A stretch of DNA of 46,649 nt from a virus. Numbering within the stretch: the stretch's first letter is position 1; each line of letters begins with the position of its first letter. The stretch lies in IMG/VR virus record IMGVR_UViG_3300030107_002350, positions 1 to 46,649 of that record; one strand, written 5' to 3'. Below, one piece after another: positions 1-7,900 of this stretch. The notes beneath the pieces were generated by a model. It was not told the DNA's origin and did not search any database. It worked only from the letters and a program-made list of their open reading frames with translations. The position numbers were made by a program, and so were the translations under genes.

Positions 1-98
1 TCTAACATGGGAGTTTGTGGCATGGTGCGTAGAGAGACTCTACGACTGGTTGCGGGTATATTGGTTCCCCGTTCCATCTGAAACAAACACAAACTCCT
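1..98. repeat. Left copy of the terminal direct repeat
   Basis: Positions 1-98 are identical to 46550-46647. The copies then differ at the next base (C at 99, T at 46648), two bases before the window ends. This is what a circular or circularly permuted genome assembled as a linear contig would show, or a short real terminal repeat. The plus-strand operon ending at 46542 reads naturally across the junction into the genes at 114 onward, which favours closure. The repeat contains the whole structured RNA element described at 9-98. Confidence 0.9.
9..98 (+). ncRNA. Structured RNA leader element, copy 1
   Basis: The closing stem is GGAGTTTGTG (10-19) against CACAAACTCC (88-97), a perfect 10-bp inverted repeat that a G-U pair can extend (9 with 98). 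Inside, the CATGGTG core (21-27) is followed by hairpin CGTAGA-GAGAC-TCTACG (28-44) and a GCGGG/CCCGT hairpin (52-56 with 68-72). GGTG (24-27) can pair with CATC (75-78). Copy 2 at 41857-41970 shares the core and hairpin but has a different closing stem that is still complementary. The stem ends 16 nt before the ATG at 114. It probably acts in the 5' leader of the RHH-protein mRNA. No known RNA family was recognised. Confidence 0.72.
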
Positions 99-113
99 CT
101 TTAAGAAAATATC

Positions 114-266
114 ATGTCTAACACAAAAACAGATGCGCGAGTTAAAGAGTACAAGCCTGTACTTATTCCAGCTCCGCTGCACCGAAAAATAAAAAGGCTC
201 GCAAGGCGTGAAGGTTTACGCCTTAACGACATCGTCCCGCAACTACTAAAGACCGCTCTGAAATAA
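114..266 (+). CDS. Small ribbon-helix-helix-like protein (50 aa)
   Basis: A 50-residue basic protein. Residues about 15-49 read as a strand (PVLIPAPL) followed by two helices (HRKIKRLARREG and LNDIVPQLLKTAL), the layout of Arc/CopG-type ribbon-helix-helix DNA-binding dimers. The family normally represses its own or nearby promoters, so an early-gene regulator is a reasonable inference; the operator is unknown. It lies directly after structured RNA copy 1, with only a weak AAGAAA purine run before the ATG. Its stop overlaps the next start (TAATG at 264-268), so the two genes are translationally coupled. It is the first gene after the genome junction and heads the DNA polymerase operon. Confidence 0.65.
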   Translation: MSNTKTDARVKEYKPVLIPAPLHRKIKRLARREGLRLNDIVPQLLKTALK

Positions 267-541
267 TGACTGTACTAGATACATTAAGACAAGAATTGGA
301 CAGCTTATCTCCTGACAAGAAGCAAGATACAGAAGCTACGGCTCACAGACTAGCTGACTTAATGTCTACTATCTTGGTTACAGGCTACAAGTCAGGGTTT
401 CAAGATGCGGTAGCAATGCTAGGGTCTTATGCTAACGATCACTTCTCTGGTAACAAAGACTTTGATAAAGAGTCTGCGGAGATTGCTCTAAAGAAGCTAG
501 GCGAAATAGACTTCCCTTCGGATGAGGCACAAACCGAGTGA
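266..541 (+). CDS. Hypothetical helical acidic protein (91 aa)
   Basis: Not recognised. The 91-residue product is acidic and predicted mostly helical, with a moderately hydrophobic stretch around residues 27-52 (LADLMSTILVTGY onward) too weak to call a membrane segment. It begins on the stop codon of the RHH gene. Its last 20 bases overlap the start of the DNA polymerase gene in another frame, so it is embedded in a tightly coupled three-gene unit. A polymerase accessory or early regulatory role would fit the position, but nothing in the sequence proves it. Confidence 0.7.
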   Translation: MTVLDTLRQELDSLSPDKKQDTEATAHRLADLMSTILVTGYKSGFQDAVAMLGSYANDHFSGNKDFDKESAEIALKKLGEIDFPSDEAQTE

Positions 542-2909
542 ACCTTACTCCGGTCTAACTGTTGTCATTGATACGCCCTCGCGTTTTGACCGCCGTATAC
601 TGATGAGCGGTTACGCGGGGGCGTTTTTTGACTCTACACTTACTGTTAGCCGATACTCCTGTGACCTTCGTACTCTAGCTACGATGAACGCTGGGCTACT
701 GCCAGACACAAAGGTAGTCCTGTTGTTGGGTCGCAAGTCTTTGCACCAGTACAAACCGGGAGTGGGTCTTGATGAACAGAGGGGGAATCCTTGGATAGAA
801 GACGGCGTAACTTACATAGCCTCTTATATGCCGCAGGATACGTTTGATCGTAAGAACTACTTCAACCCCAACGAGGAGTACGTAGGTGGTAGTGACGACG
901 ACAAGGTAACACACGGCAAGACCAAGCGGCAGAACTGGAGATTCTGGCTACGCAAAGACCTAAAGAAAGCGTGTCGCTACCTGCTGGTTAAGCCTACGCT
1001 ACATGAGGCAGAAGAGGTAATCTATCCAGAGGTTGATGATGTGGTTAAAGACCTTACAGAAACCAAAGGTAAGGATTTGTTCTTTGACGTAGAGACCGCG
1101 AGCGACCTGACGCTTACGTGCTTTGGCTACGGTTGGAACAGTAGAGTTGCCGTATGCGTCCCTATGTACGAGATACCACGACAGGCTTATTACTATGGTG
1201 GTAAGGGTACAGCAAGAATTTTAAGAGCCTTGGCGGTAGCTTTCCGCGACAATACGGTGGTAATCCACAACGCACTCTTTGACCTTTTCGTTATGGCATA
1301 CAAGTACGGTATCCCAGCACCCCGCAAAGTCTATGACACAATGCTGGCGCACCACCGCCTATATCCAGAGGTGGAGAAATCCCTTGGTCATTGTATCTCC
1401 CTCTACACAGATCGTGAGTACCACAAAAACGAAGGCGTATTCGAGCCACGCAATCAGCAGCAGATACTTTCCCTCTACCACTACAACGCCAAGGACGTAG
1501 TTACTCTCGCCCTTCTCAAGCCAAAGCTAGACCTCCACGCGAAGCAACTCTACGCAGAGGACAGCATACGCCAAGTAAACGAGAGCGTCACGCCGTACCT
1601 GACAGCTATGTTCCAAGGTCTTAACTACGACAAGGACAAGCTGGAAGCACGCATAGCCTACAACAACCGTTACTGCGCTCAGATTTCCCGTATGCTAAGT
1701 ATTCTCGTAGGCTACGAACTGAATCCGAACAGCCCTAAGCAGGTATCCAACTACCTCTACAACTGTATGCGGTACAAGAAACCTGCGAAAGACCTGACGA
1801 ATGAGAAAACGATTCTACAACTAAGGCTCAAGCACAATAACCCTGTACTCACGCTGATTCTAAAGTACCGAGAGATTGCCAAGCAGTCTGGTCAGTTAAA
1901 GTTCCCGCCATATGTTCCACGTGGAACAACCAAAGAAAGAGTAACAACAGCCTATAACCTTGCAGGTACTACGACATACCGACTAGCATCCCGTAGGCTG
2001 CTGAATAGGTGGGGGACTAACGTGCAGAACTTCCCAAAAGACCTACGTAAACTGTTTATACCAGATGAAGGAAAGGTTTTCATACAGGTCGATCAGTCAG
2101 GTGCGGAAGCACTTGTTGTTTCTTACCTCTGTACTGAAGGTAATTTTCGCAGCCTCTTTCTACACGGTATTAAAAGTCACGTGTACGTTGCCCTGCGTCT
2201 GTTTGCCGATGTGTGGTCTTCAGAGATGGGTCACTCAGTTGATGAGTTTTGTACTGCGCCTATTGACAAGGTTGCTACGCTAAAAGGCTGGGCCGATCTA
2301 GACAAAGTAATAAAGTCAAGTGACGGCTGGAGCGCGGAGAAGCGTTACTACTTCATCTCAAAGATGGTATGTCATGCCAGTAACTACGGCATGAAGCCAC
2401 CTACTTTTCGGCTAAACCTACTCCAGAAGTCAGAAGGCAAAGTATCCATATCACTACCAGAAGCTAAACGATTCCTAAATACCTACCACGAACTATTCCC
2501 CGAAATACAACTATGGCACAGAGAAACTGTAAACACATTACGTCGTGATGGTATCCTACGTAACTTGTTCGGATACCCTCGCGTTTTCACGGCTCAGGTA
2601 GAAGAGTCAATGTACAAGGAAGCCTACGCCTTCGTACCTCAATCCACTGTAGGCACAATAACGAACCTAACATTCAGTAAAATGCAACAGAAAATAGAAG
2701 ACCCAAATGACAAGCTATCCGGTATGAACGTGGACATCGTACAGAACAACCATGATAGCGTACTAATCCAATGTCCACCGGAACACGCAGACTACGTAGC
2801 AAAAGAAACTGTTGACGTAATGAACTGCGACTTGGTATCTCCAAGAGGCGAGAGATTCAAGATGAAGAGTGAAGCTTGCATAGGTGATACGTGGGGAGGT
2901 CTCGCGTGA
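522..2909 (+). CDS. Family A DNA polymerase with 3'-5' exonuclease domain
   Basis: Replicative polymerase of 795 residues. The exonuclease motifs are FFDVET (187-192), VIHNALFD (247-254) and YNAKD (321-325). Polymerase features follow in order: SPKQVSNYL (404-412), TYRLASRR (485-492), motif A around VDQSGAEA (523-530, Asp524), motif B KMVCHASNYG (614-623) and motif C NHDSV (743-747). In motif B the position matching E. coli Phe762 appears to be His618. The N-terminal about 125 residues contain VVLLLGRKSL, RGNPW and YIASYMPQD, which resemble a degenerate uracil-DNA-glycosylase-like fold as seen fused to some phage polymerases (inference). The ATG at 522 overlaps the upstream gene. The DUF3987 ATPase gene overlaps its stop. 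Confidence 0.95.
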   Translation: MRHKPSEPYSGLTVVIDTPSRFDRRILMSGYAGAFFDSTLTVSRYSCDLRTLATMNAGLLPDTKVVLLLGRKSLHQYKPGVGLDEQRGNPWIEDGVTYIASYMPQDTFDRKNYFNPNEEYVGGSDDDKVTHGKTKRQNWRFWLRKDLKKACRYLLVKPTLHEAEEVIYPEVDDVVKDLTETKGKDLFFDVETASDLTLTCFGYGWNSRVAVCVPMYEIPRQAYYYGGKGTARILRALAVAFRDNTVVIHNALFDLFVMAYKYGIPAPRKVYDTMLAHHRLYPEVEKSLGHCISLYTDREYHKNEGVFEPRNQQQILSLYHYNAKDVVTLALLKPKLDLHAKQLYAEDSIRQVNESVTPYLTAMFQGLNYDKDKLEARIAYNNRYCAQISRMLSILVGYELNPNSPKQVSNYLYNCMRYKKPAKDLTNEKTILQLRLKHNNPVLTLILKYREIAKQSGQLKFPPYVPRGTTKERVTTAYNLAGTTTYRLASRRLLNRWGTNVQNFPKDLRKLFIPDEGKVFIQVDQSGAEALVVSYLCTEGNFRSLFLHGIKSHVYVALRLFADVWSSEMGHSVDEFCTAPIDKVATLKGWADLDKVIKSSDGWSAEKRYYFISKMVCHASNYGMKPPTFRLNLLQKSEGKVSISLPEAKRFLNTYHELFPEIQLWHRETVNTLRRDGILRNLFGYPRVFTAQVEESMYKEAYAFVPQSTVGTITNLTFSKMQQKIEDPNDKLSGMNVDIVQNNHDSVLIQCPPEHADYVAKETVDVMNCDLVSPRGERFKMKSEACIGDTWGGLA

Positions 2910-4114
2910 GTAATCTAGAGAAATGGCGACTGTACCTGCGTGACTTAGAATCCCCCGACCTTTACATAGATTGGGGATTTTACTTTCTAATAAGTACCTG
3001 CCTCCAGCGTAGAGTATGGACTTCCCAAGGTATCAACGCAATCTACCCGAACTTGTTCATGCTTCTTGTAGGCCCACCCGCCTGCGGTAAGAGCCGTGTT
3101 GTATCTATGATATCTGATCTTATAGAGGATAGCGCGTTGAAAACAATGAGCAAAGACAAGAAGCAAACTGCGCCTCTGTTTCCTTACACAGCAGACAGTA
3201 TCACAGCAGAAGCTCTGAGTGAGTACCTCGCGAAAGAATGCACCAAGCACTTCAAAACCGAGGACGACAAGGAGTACATACACGCTTCATGTACCATGCT
3301 TGTTGAGGAACTCGGTGTGTTCCTGAAGAAGCGCACAGAAGATACCGTAAATATGCTTAACCAACTGTACGATGCTCGCAACTATAGGTACTACACGAAG
3401 CAGAAGGGTAAGGATAATATACAAAACGTCTGCGTGTCTTTGGTTGCAGGTACAACACCCTCGTTTATACGCGAGTGCTTCAACGACAACTTAATATCCC
3501 AAGGCTTTACCTCTCGCTTTGTCGTAGTCTACCAAGACCAACCAAGATTCCTACGGCAGTTCACGGGTTTCACAGACGACCAGCTTCAAGCTAGGGCAGA
3601 ACTTGTGAAGCACATGAAGGCGTTAAGCACACGCTGCGGCCCGATACCAATGTCAGAAGAATGTGCCGCCTACCACAAGCGACGTTACGAGAGCGGCTCT
3701 TACATACACAACAGAATCAATACCAGTCCCAAGCTGGATATGTACTACGCCAGAAAAAACATTCACCTACAGAAACTTGCCATGTGTGTACAGATGGGCA
3801 AGTCGGCAAAGTCTACAGAGATAGAGATGGAGTCATTCAAGCAAGCTGAGAAGTTTATTGCTGAGACAGAAATTTTTATGCACCTTAGCTATGACTTAAC
3901 TGGCCGTAATGCGATTCACGAATTCACACGCAAGCTTGGTGAGTACGTAAACAACGCACCGGAGGGTGTGTCGCATAAGCGTGTGTGGTTAGATTGGCAC
4001 AGCGATTTGAAGAAGGACGAGCTGGAAGCGGCCTTGGAGTTTTTACTACAAACAGACCAGATCAAGGCGACGAAACAAAAAGGAAAGCTAGTCTACCTAC
4101 CCAAAGGAAACTAA
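2906..4114 (+). CDS. DUF3987-like P-loop ATPase, probable primase/helicase partner
   Basis: A 402-residue ATPase with Walker A GPPACGKS at about residues 56-63 and an acidic Walker B-like LVEELG further on. The layout matches DUF3987 proteins, which in phages and plasmids sit beside DNA polymerase genes and are thought to act as replicative helicase or primase-helicase components. The start is chosen as GTG at 2906: it overlaps the polymerase stop (GTGA), and a near-perfect Shine-Dalgarno GGGGAGGT at 2892-2899 lies at ideal distance; an upstream in-frame GTG at 2891 would destroy that arrangement. No DnaB- or T7 gp4-like helicase is visible elsewhere, so this protein may do that job (inference). 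Confidence 0.8.
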   Translation: MSNLEKWRLYLRDLESPDLYIDWGFYFLISTCLQRRVWTSQGINAIYPNLFMLLVGPPACGKSRVVSMISDLIEDSALKTMSKDKKQTAPLFPYTADSITAEALSEYLAKECTKHFKTEDDKEYIHASCTMLVEELGVFLKKRTEDTVNMLNQLYDARNYRYYTKQKGKDNIQNVCVSLVAGTTPSFIRECFNDNLISQGFTSRFVVVYQDQPRFLRQFTGFTDDQLQARAELVKHMKALSTRCGPIPMSEECAAYHKRRYESGSYIHNRINTSPKLDMYYARKNIHLQKLAMCVQMGKSAKSTEIEMESFKQAEKFIAETEIFMHLSYDLTGRNAIHEFTRKLGEYVNNAPEGVSHKRVWLDWHSDLKKDELEAALEFLLQTDQIKATKQKGKLVYLPKGN

Positions 4115-4320
4115 TGACAACATGGCATGAAGAACAAAAGCAAACGATGAAAGAATCTTTAGAGCAACTAATAATAAATCTTACTGAGTACAGGAAAAAG
4201 CTAAACGGCAAGGACGAACTACGCATAATCAACAAAGCAATTGAACAAGCGTGCGAAGTTCAGAATAAAAAAGTAGAAACCCTAGAAGAAGCAGTTAAGG
4301 AGTCTGATGATGCTAGTTGA
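4114..4320 (+). CDS. Small coiled-coil-like hypothetical protein (68 aa)
   Basis: Not recognised. A charged 68-residue protein rich in Glu, Lys and Gln with heptad-like spacing of Leu/Ile over most of its length, suggesting a helical or coiled-coil fold. The start is the ATG at 4114, which shares its A with the TAA stop of the DUF3987 gene (TAATG); the frame is open further upstream but only as a shadow inside that gene. The next gene overlaps its end. It belongs to the replication operon. Confidence 0.65.
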   Translation: MTTWHEEQKQTMKESLEQLIINLTEYRKKLNGKDELRIINKAIEQACEVQNKKVETLEEAVKESDDAS

Positions 4321-4513
4321 TGGAGTAGATTGTACAGGTAGTTTGGAACGAGCGGGAGCGTTCATTGTTAACTCTGAGTATATGGAGGAGGAGATACTAG
4401 ATAATACCGATGAGCAATCCCACAAGTTCAAGACATGGAAACAGCTTATTGAGTATCTAGAAAAAGAGTGTGGTTCTGGCGAAGTCTACGAGTTGATTAC
4501 CATACGGGAGTAG
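4307..4513 (+). CDS. Hypothetical acidic protein (68 aa), last gene of the rightward arm
   Basis: Not recognised. An acidic, compact protein with a plausible alpha/beta pattern (residues 17-22 AFIVNS, 44-52 WKQLIEYLE). Two tandem ATGs lie at 4307 and 4310. An AAGGAG Shine-Dalgarno at 4297-4302 sits 4 or 7 nt upstream, so initiation at 4310 is equally or more likely. The stop at 4511-4513 directly abuts the stop of the convergent minus-strand gene. No obvious bidirectional terminator is visible between the arms. Confidence 0.6.
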   Translation: MMLVDGVDCTGSLERAGAFIVNSEYMEEEILDNTDEQSHKFKTWKQLIEYLEKECGSGEVYELITIRE

Positions 4514-4930
4514 CTAAGTTTCCAGCAGCTCCCAAGCGTTTTCCCACTTACGGTACTTGGGGTTGCTGTCGTAGATTTTTACAGTCATAACTTTTATATC
4601 GTCAAAGGGAAATATCCAGAACCGCTTCTGGTCTATACCTACACAAACATAAAAGTTAACCTCGTCTCTAGTATACTGACACTTGCTGTGCTTACCTTTG
4701 CCAAGCAAAAATTGATAGTGCGGAGTATTGTTCTTGTAGTGATGCTGTTCCAAGGTAGACTTAACTTGAATACATACTAAGTGTCCCTTCTTCACACCAA
4801 CAAGATCATAAGACGCAGAATCAAAAGGTCGCGCTACGCTCCATCCATGCTCAAGCAATTTTTCAGCTACGAGTAACTCACCCCTCTGCCCTGTGTTGCT
4901 TGCGCTTAATTTAACTCCACCATTATCCAA
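4514..4930 (-). CDS. PD-(D/E)XK nuclease-like protein
   Basis: A 138-residue protein with the restriction-endonuclease-fold pattern: GQRGELLVAEKLLEHGW (residues about 14-30), YDLVGVKKG (about 44-52) and IQVKSTLE (about 57-64). These supply the Glu, Asp and Q-x-K residues of the PD-(D/E)XK active site. It most resembles small standalone enzymes related to archaeal Holliday-junction resolvases and to an intron-encoded endonuclease family. A role in resolving branched DNA before packaging is possible. It is the last gene of the leftward virion operon, 5 nt after the giant virion protein gene, and meets the rightward arm tail to tail. Confidence 0.78.
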   Translation of the reverse strand: MDNGGVKLSASNTGQRGELLVAEKLLEHGWSVARPFDSASYDLVGVKKGHLVCIQVKSTLEQHHYKNNTPHYQFLLGKGKHSKCQYTRDEVNFYVCVGIDQKRFWIFPFDDIKVMTVKIYDSNPKYRKWENAWELLET

Positions 4931-4935
4931 GATAA

Positions 4936-7900
4936 TCAGTAGCCCTTTGAGGCTAAAAAGTTAGGTAGATTCTCTGCCAGTAATTGCTTACGTTTTTCTG
5001 CTAACACTTCGTCAGCTATCTCTTGGTTGATAACATTACGTACAGCATCCTTGCCTCGGAGCCTGTTGATAAAGTCAACAAACGCAGCGGACTCCCTGAG
5101 AGATTGCGGGTCTTTCGTTATCCTAGGGGATATACGCTTGGGCTTTTGATAGCCTTGTTGCAGTAAGGACTTAAACCTTTCACGATCTAGTATTTGTTTC
5201 CCAGTAACGGGATCTTTACTCTGTGATCTATTCCACGAACTCTGCATAAAATCCTGCAAAGTATCACGCATCTCCTCTTCAGTCTGTGAGTATTGATAGG
5301 TAGACTTTGGTGTAGTTTCGTAACGGTTAAGATTCTGAAACCAACCTGTACCATATTCACCCTTGTTGAGCCTGTTAAATATACGCAGGTCACGCTCGTA
5401 ACCCTTGCGGTCTGCCTCTGCTGCTCTGGTACGCACGTAAGTTGTACCTAACGCCCTGTCTATATCTTTTGAAAGACTTGAACTTGCTATGACTTGGTTA
5501 CGTGCTATGCGAAGTGTCTGGTTTAGATTTGTAATTACGTCCTCAAGAAACCGCATGGTAGTTGGAGTTTCCCTACCGGAATTCAAGTACGCAAACGTAG
5601 TCTGTGCCAAACCCTTGTCAGCAAGTAAGGCTTCAAATCCTGGGAAAGTTACAAAAGACAAATCTTCTGGTGCAGCTTTTCCTGTGCGTATCATACGAAC
5701 CGCGTCATTGCTTAGGCCAGAAAGCAAACCAAAGTAACCGGACATATTCGCCATGTGCATTGCGTGATACACGTAGTCTTCAAAACCAGCATTAGATTCT
5801 AAAAGCTCTGCTGTTGTAGGCTCATAGTTCTCTTTGGCGTTAATCATCTCAGTAAGTTCCATGAGGACATTTGCCTCAACAACAGAACCTAACGTAGATT
5901 TTAGGAAAGGTTTAAAGTCCTTCTTGCCTGTTGCCGGATCACCTTTGGTCATAGGCATCACAACATCCTTCAAGTACCTATTGTACTTTTCAATAGACCA
6001 GCGAGACAGAGAGGTGAACCAACTAGACGGGCCTCTTATAGACCAACTAGGTACACCTCTTGCACCATAAGTACCTTGGTTGATCTCTACCCAAGCTGTC
6101 GCAAGCTTGTTAAGGTCGGCCTCTGTAGTTGTCTCAGGGTTCTTCGCGAGCCTAGCAGTATCAACGTCTCCCATACGGCCCATCAGATTTAGCATACGCT
6201 TAACGTGTGCGTCTGGAGTACCGCTGTTCAGGTAGCTACGCATAAGAAGCTTACCCAAGTTAAATTGTATCGCTCGCGTCCCGCGCTCAAAGAGTTCCCT
6301 GCCTGAGTATTTCTGCGACAAGTCGGCAACTGTTGCCATAGCATCCGAGGCTCGGTCTACGCTGTCGTGTGCAAACTCAAGTCTTGATAGCTTGCTTCGG
6401 TTTGCGCCTGAGATGTGGCTCTGTTTCCAAGCATCTTGAAAATGCGTAAGTGACTTGAGTATCAAAGGCCAGTCCTCTGTCCTCATGTACATATTTGCAT
6501 TCTTAAACGAGTTAACAAAATCACGTACGCCAGACAGAGTTCCGAGCCATTGGGAAGTGATAAGCCTGTTGAGGCGCAGAATTGAAAGGTCTCCTCTACG
6601 ATGGAATCCTGTGTGTACTTCATCAAGATTCTTAAACGTACCCTGCGCTCTCGCGAGATAACCAGCGTCAACGTCGTCACCAAAGATTTCCTTTAGCGTA
6701 GGTGTTAGCATCTTGTCGCTACCCTCACTCTCTGGAGTTCTGTGCGTAGGTACGTTTGCATCATCCGGTAAGTCTCGGATGGCTCGCATTACTTCATCAC
6801 CTTCAATCTGCGTATGCCACGCCATGTCTTTTGAGAACCTGCCGATATACCGCTGCGCTCGCATAAACGGGTCAGCATCTACTAAGTCCGGTGGCATCAG
6901 CAAACCTTCACCCTTACGTAATGCACCAAATTTTGAAGCGGTTGTCAGAGGTCTGTTCTCTCCAGTAGTGGTTACAAAGCTGTCCTTGTTTGAGATAACA
7001 GCTATGTACTCCGCAAGTTCATCGCGGAGTTCAGCCTCTTGGCCAGCCTTTACACCCTCCTGTTGTTGGCGTTGCTTTAACCAGAAAGCTAAAATCTTTT
7101 CTTGGAGTTCCTCACCCTCTTTCGTGTGAGCCTTGGTACGCAACAGAGTGTTGTTATCATGGCTTAACATATAAGGGTCGTAGTAGTCCCCTTGTGTTTC
7201 CTCTACACGAACATATTTATTGCCAACCTTGATGCGTGGCCCGTTAGCAACCTGCTCTGCGCGTGTCTCCCTGTACAACTTATCAAGAGTTTCATTTGCG
7301 TCAGCCAACTTGCGGTTTAGTTTAATATCCGTCTCAAGCTTCTGGTACTTATCGGCGTAAGGTTTTGTGATCGTGCTGTCGTTGCCAAACTTTTTAACAA
7401 GACGACGTAGTATACGATATGTGCCTAAGTCTTGTATCTCCTGCTTGCTCAAGTGCATAGAACGAAAGCGCATTAGCAGAGGTTCTACAAACATATTAAC
7501 ATAACGCTTCTCTGCCATCTCCAATCTGTTATGAGCGTCTCTGGCATACAGAGCCATACGCTTTGTGGAGTCTGTGATCTCGTCATTCTTCAAACCTTCA
7601 AACGGTCTGAGAATTAACTGATCTGTTTCAGCTTGAACAAGACGAGACCAGCCAAAAATCTGACCACGCATAACTGCACGTTCAGCATCAAAATACTCAA
7701 GACCTGTCTGTACCTTGTCAAAGTTTTCAGCGTTGTACCGTGCAGAGTCTCTGACTTCCTTGAATGGGCTTTCTGTTACGGTGCGTTCTCCTTTGGCTTC
7801 TTGGAATTTAAGGTCTCCAGATTCCTGCCTTATACCCTGCATTATCCGCTGGACAGGAGCGCCTGTTGCTGGCTTATCAAACTTCATACCCTGCTCGCGC

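Noticed and set aside
10-97. tRNA or tRNA-like gene in the structured element
   Set aside because: A 7-bp outer stem exists, but there is no T-arm GGTTCGA-type sequence, no anticodon arm of correct geometry, and copy 2 has a 13-bp closing stem.
9-98. Self-cleaving ribozyme (hammerhead, HDV-like, twister)
   Set aside because: The GCATGG string recalls HDV, but no nested pseudoknot can be drawn. CTGATGA and the other core signatures are absent.
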